Positions 6,692 through 8,600 of a stretch of 8,600 bases of DNA are shown in pieces. Location of the stretch: positions 1 through 8,600 of the forward strand of contig JAEZZE010000358.1 of assembly GCA_023418755.1 (NCBI GenBank), in the 5' to 3' direction. This DNA comes from Bacillota bacterium (GTDB lineage Bacteria > Bacillota > Bacilli > Paenibacillales > Paenibacillaceae). The translations under genes and the position numbers were made by a program. The stretch's first letter is position 1. Each line of letters opens with the position of its first letter. Under the pieces are notes generated by a model. That model was not told the DNA's origin, ran no database searches, and saw nothing but the letters and a program-made list of their open reading frames with translations.

Positions 6692-7255
6692 TTAATCCGA
6701 GCCTTTCTTGCGGCCCCACGGCGTACCCAGAAGCGGCAGCGCCCATCTGTCCAGTCCGTACCAGCCCGCTACCTTCCAGCCGAGCACGATCCATGTCGCA
6801 AGGATGAACAGAAGCGGATTGGAGCTCAGCGTTCCCGCGAACAGGAAGCTCGCGTTCATGAAAGCTCCGAAGAACGCCGCAATCCCGGTCAGCAGGCCGA
6901 GGATAAGTCCGAGACCTACCAGCAGTTCTCCGAACGCGACCATGTACGAGAACACCTTGGCGTTGGGCAGAACGGCGTTTTCCAGGAACGAGGCGTACCA
7001 GCCGGTCACGTCTTTGCCCGCCTCCGCCTTGCCGATCGCTCCGTTCACGAATCCGGTCAGTCCCGCTCCGGCGTTGCTTCCGACCCAGGCGTCGCTCGTC
7101 ACCTTATGCCAGCCGGCATCCAGCCAAGCGTAGCCCAGGTACAGGCGCACGATCAACCACAGCAGCCCCGACCTGGTGTTGTTGAACAGAAAGTTAGATA
7201 CCGGATTATCGGGGATGATGATGTTTTTTCCCTTCAATTCTTCTTTAATCGTCAC
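6692..7255 (-). CDS. DoxX/DoxD-family membrane protein
   Basis: A small integral membrane protein with about four hydrophobic helices, matching the DoxX family layout. Counting from an ATG at 7264, the segments are about 33-52 (LLWLIVRLYLGYAWLDAGWHK), 104-124, 126-144 and 150-167, with a charged C-terminus (GRKKGSD). The segment RLYLGYAWLDAGWHKV resembles the family's first-helix signature. DoxX proteins are linked to quinone-associated redox reactions; the archaeal DoxD is part of thiosulfate:quinone oxidoreductase, but no DoxA-like partner is present, so the reaction here is unknown. GAGGAG (7265-7270) abuts the ATG at 7264 and cannot serve it well, whereas it is nine bases ahead of the in-frame GTG at 7255; I therefore prefer GTG (187 aa). 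It has its own candidate promoter and terminator. Confidence 0.85.
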   Translation of the reverse strand: MTIKEELKGKNIIIPDNPVSNFLFNNTRSGLLWLIVRLYLGYAWLDAGWHKVTSDAWVGSNAGAGLTGFVNGAIGKAEAGKDVTGWYASFLENAVLPNAKVFSYMVAFGELLVGLGLILGLLTGIAAFFGAFMNASFLFAGTLSSNPLLFILATWIVLGWKVAGWYGLDRWALPLLGTPWGRKKGSD

Positions 7256-7347
7256 ATTCCTCATCTCCTCATAGGCTTATGTTCCAAACCTTACCACAGA
7301 AGAAACGCGCGAACTGTAAACAACTTCTCATTTGGCCGCTCATCTTG

Positions 7348-7353
7348 ATTATA
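7348..7353 (-). promoter_or_regulatory. Candidate -10 box of the DoxX-family gene
   Basis: A perfect TATAAT on the minus strand, about 85-90 bases ahead of the DoxX-family start. The -35 position at 17 bases (GTGTCT) matches 3 of 6. It lies just downstream of the long palindrome in the direction of transcription. Confidence 0.35.
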
Positions 7354-7380
7354 CACAAGGATTGGAAAATAGACACAGCA

Positions 7381-7506
7381 AAGAGGCTGCCCCATAAGCT
7401 AACCGAGCTGCTTTATAAGGATAATCGATCATAAAGGCGCAAGGGGATGTACCCCTTCTTTACATATCGATCCTCTTAAGCAACTCCGCTTATGGGACAG
7501 CCCCTT
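7381..7506. repeat. Long imperfect palindrome, MITE-like element or extended terminator hairpin
   Basis: The outer arms (7381-7399 with 7488-7506) pair at 17 of 19 positions. Further in, 7405-7413 pairs with 7478-7486, then AGGAT/CGAT blocks pair (7418-7429 with 7466-7474), and an apical AAGGGG...CCCCTT hairpin (7441-7446 with 7452-7457) closes a five-base loop. The arm ends read GGGGCTGTCCCATAAGC on the minus strand, a type of end seen on insertion sequences and their small derivatives in Bacillales (recalled, not searched). No coding sequence is visible inside. It lies just 10 bases after the stop of the small membrane protein gene, so it may also end that transcript. No other copy is in this window, so the mobile origin is unproven. 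Confidence 0.75.
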
Positions 7507-7516
7507 CGTTCCCCTC

Positions 7517-7780
7517 TTATCCTTCCGCGGTACCCGCCGCGGAAGCTCCGGTCGTTTGGTAGACGATGATTCGCCTGGCCAGTTGAACCTCGCCTTGCTC
7601 CCCTTCCGCAGCGGTTAGGGTCTCCGCGCCCAAGAAGGGAGCTTCCGTCGCCGGAGTAGGCGTCCGATCCGCCCTCCACGCGACGAACGCCGACCAAATT
7701 CCGATCAATGCCAGCAACGCGGCTCCGATCGCCCAAGCCTTAAGATTGCCGTTAGAACTTAACGTCCGGTAGCTCTTCAT
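7517..7780 (-). CDS. Small single-pass membrane protein of unknown function, 87 aa
   Basis: I do not recognise this protein. A short charged N-terminus (MKSYRTLSSNGNLK) is followed by one hydrophobic helix at about 15-35 (AWAIGAALLALIGIWSAFVA). A proline/threonine-rich segment (RTPTPATEAPF) comes next, and then a hydrophilic alanine/glutamate-rich tail containing RRIIVYQTTG. The layout suggests a bitopic protein with the tail outside the cell, or an uncleaved signal anchor. The ATG at 7780 was chosen because GAGGAGAG (7787-7794) lies ahead at normal spacing; an ATG six codons earlier (7798) has no binding site. A TACAAT -10 box at 7817-7822 could drive it. It stands alone between the palindrome and the ThuA-like gene. 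Its codon use and strand match the neighbours, so I take it as real, but with no function. Confidence 0.65.
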   Translation of the reverse strand: MKSYRTLSSNGNLKAWAIGAALLALIGIWSAFVAWRADRTPTPATEAPFLGAETLTAAEGEQGEVQLARRIIVYQTTGASAAGTAEG

Positions 7781-7816
7781 TCGAATCTCTCCTCGCATAC
7801 GCAGGTTTCTCTCCCC

Positions 7817-7822
7817 ATTGTA
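7817..7822 (-). promoter_or_regulatory. Candidate -10 box of the small membrane protein gene
   Basis: TACAAT on the minus strand (5 of 6) about 37 bases ahead of the ATG at 7780. No convincing -35 box is seen at 16-18 bases. Confidence 0.3.
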
Positions 7823-7929
7823 TCCGATAAAGAAATCGTCTTTTAGTGACGGCCGACACGTGCCGCGTCATGCATGACTTTCGCGAGCCGTTGGGTCCCC
7901 GGAGGGATTCCGGCCGTCGGATTGCGCGG

Positions 7930-8568
7930 TTACGTCGCTTTCGCGGCCCACAGCCCGGCGTTCAAAATCAGCTTGCGGTAATCTTCCGCCTTGAACGCGG
8001 ACAGTCTATGCCCCGGCATGAGATAGACGACTCTCCCGAGCCCGAAATCGTGGGTCCAGGCCGCGGGCCAATACGCTCCGTCATGCTCGTACTCGGCCAG
8101 AATCGTCGTGCGGATATGGGGATTGAATTCGAAACGGTAGGGCTCGTCCTCCACCGTAAACGGCTTGACGCGGTCCATGATCCGGTGATTCGGCTCGCGG
8201 ATCCGAATCGGAAGGGCCGTCCATTCGGGATGACTCATGAACTTGCCGCCGAGCAGCGCCGCGAGCTCTTGGTTTCTCTGCAGGGAAATGCCGTTATGAA
8301 TGGCCAGCAAACCTCCCCCTCTCGCCACGAACGACAGCAAAGCCCCGGTCCGCTCGGCCGACAGCTTCTCCTCCAAAAATTCCGTATACGAAATGAACAG
8401 CCGGCAAGGGGCCAAATACTCTTCCTTCAGCATCCCGTAATCTCCCGTGCATCTGACGTCTATTCGTTCCCGAAAGATTTGCCGAAGCTCCTCGTCCACG
8501 CCCGCGAACGGATGATAGATCGCATCCGAATAATTCCCCAACGCCAAAGCCCGTATTTCGTCTCCCAT
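7930..8568 (-). CDS. ThuA-like domain protein, 212 aa
   Basis: A single-domain protein of the ThuA family, which has a class I glutamine amidotransferase-like fold. The whole length fits the domain: the first strand IRALALGNYSDAIYHPF, a central GGGLLAIHNG (84-93) at the position of the nucleophile-elbow turn, GGKFMSHPEWTALPI (107-121), the typical NHRIMDRVKPFTVEDEPYRF (127-146), and near the end GRVVYLMPGH (178-187). There is no cysteine at the elbow, so classical glutaminase chemistry is not expected, as usual for ThuA. Members are found with sugar-utilisation genes, first with trehalose use, and are thought to act on oxidised sugars; no sugar genes are visible here. The ATG at 8568 has AGGAG eight bases ahead. 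No other gene follows before the window end, so its operon partners lie outside or do not exist. Confidence 0.88.
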   Translation of the reverse strand: MGDEIRALALGNYSDAIYHPFAGVDEELRQIFRERIDVRCTGDYGMLKEEYLAPCRLFISYTEFLEEKLSAERTGALLSFVARGGGLLAIHNGISLQRNQELAALLGGKFMSHPEWTALPIRIREPNHRIMDRVKPFTVEDEPYRFEFNPHIRTTILAEYEHDGAYWPAAWTHDFGLGRVVYLMPGHRLSAFKAEDYRKLILNAGLWAAKAT

Positions 8569-8600
8569 TCATCTAGCTCCTCTCGCATTCATGCCTGCCG

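Overview
The window looks like chromosome from a moderately GC-rich Gram-positive bacterium of the Paenibacillus/Cohnella type. The reasons are strong GGAGG-type ribosome binding sites, a ribonuclease Z that lines up residue for residue with the Bacillus subtilis type, rho-independent terminators with U-tracts, and several AraC-family regulators. This placement is inferred from features, not from a database match. No tRNA, rRNA, CRISPR array or transposase gene is visible.

The left 5.6 kb is an accessory regulator/oxygenase locus. It opens with the 3' part of an AraC-family regulator (plus strand, ending at 560) closed by a strong terminator. Three divergent phytanoyl-CoA dioxygenase (PhyH) family Fe(II)/2-oxoglutarate oxygenases follow on the minus strand (695-1684, 2825-3667, 3791-4567), with a second complete AraC regulator lying among them (1772-2713). 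A third complete AraC regulator (4710-5594, plus) is divergent from the last oxygenase. Reading in the direction of transcription, the minus-strand order is oxygenase 3, oxygenase 2, terminator, AraC, oxygenase 1. Each oxygenase keeps the HxD...H iron triad and the 2-oxoglutarate arginine, so all three look catalytically competent. Their substrate cannot be read from the sequence. The promoters proposed here have good -10 boxes but often weak -35 boxes, which would suit control by the neighbouring AraC proteins.

The right part is a run of independent minus-strand genes: ribonuclease Z (tRNA 3' processing), a DoxX-type membrane protein with its own terminator, a small single-pass membrane protein of unknown function, and a ThuA-like protein. 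Between the DoxX gene and the small membrane protein lies a ~126 bp imperfect palindrome with terminal arms related to GGGGCTGTCCCATAAGC. It looks like a small non-autonomous repeat element or a very long terminator hairpin.

The most interesting feature is the set of three different PhyH-family oxygenases interleaved with AraC regulators. It resembles an inducible small-molecule oxidation module whose chemistry is unknown. The second is the long palindrome, whose outer-arm mismatches all become G-U pairs if it is transcribed from the minus strand.
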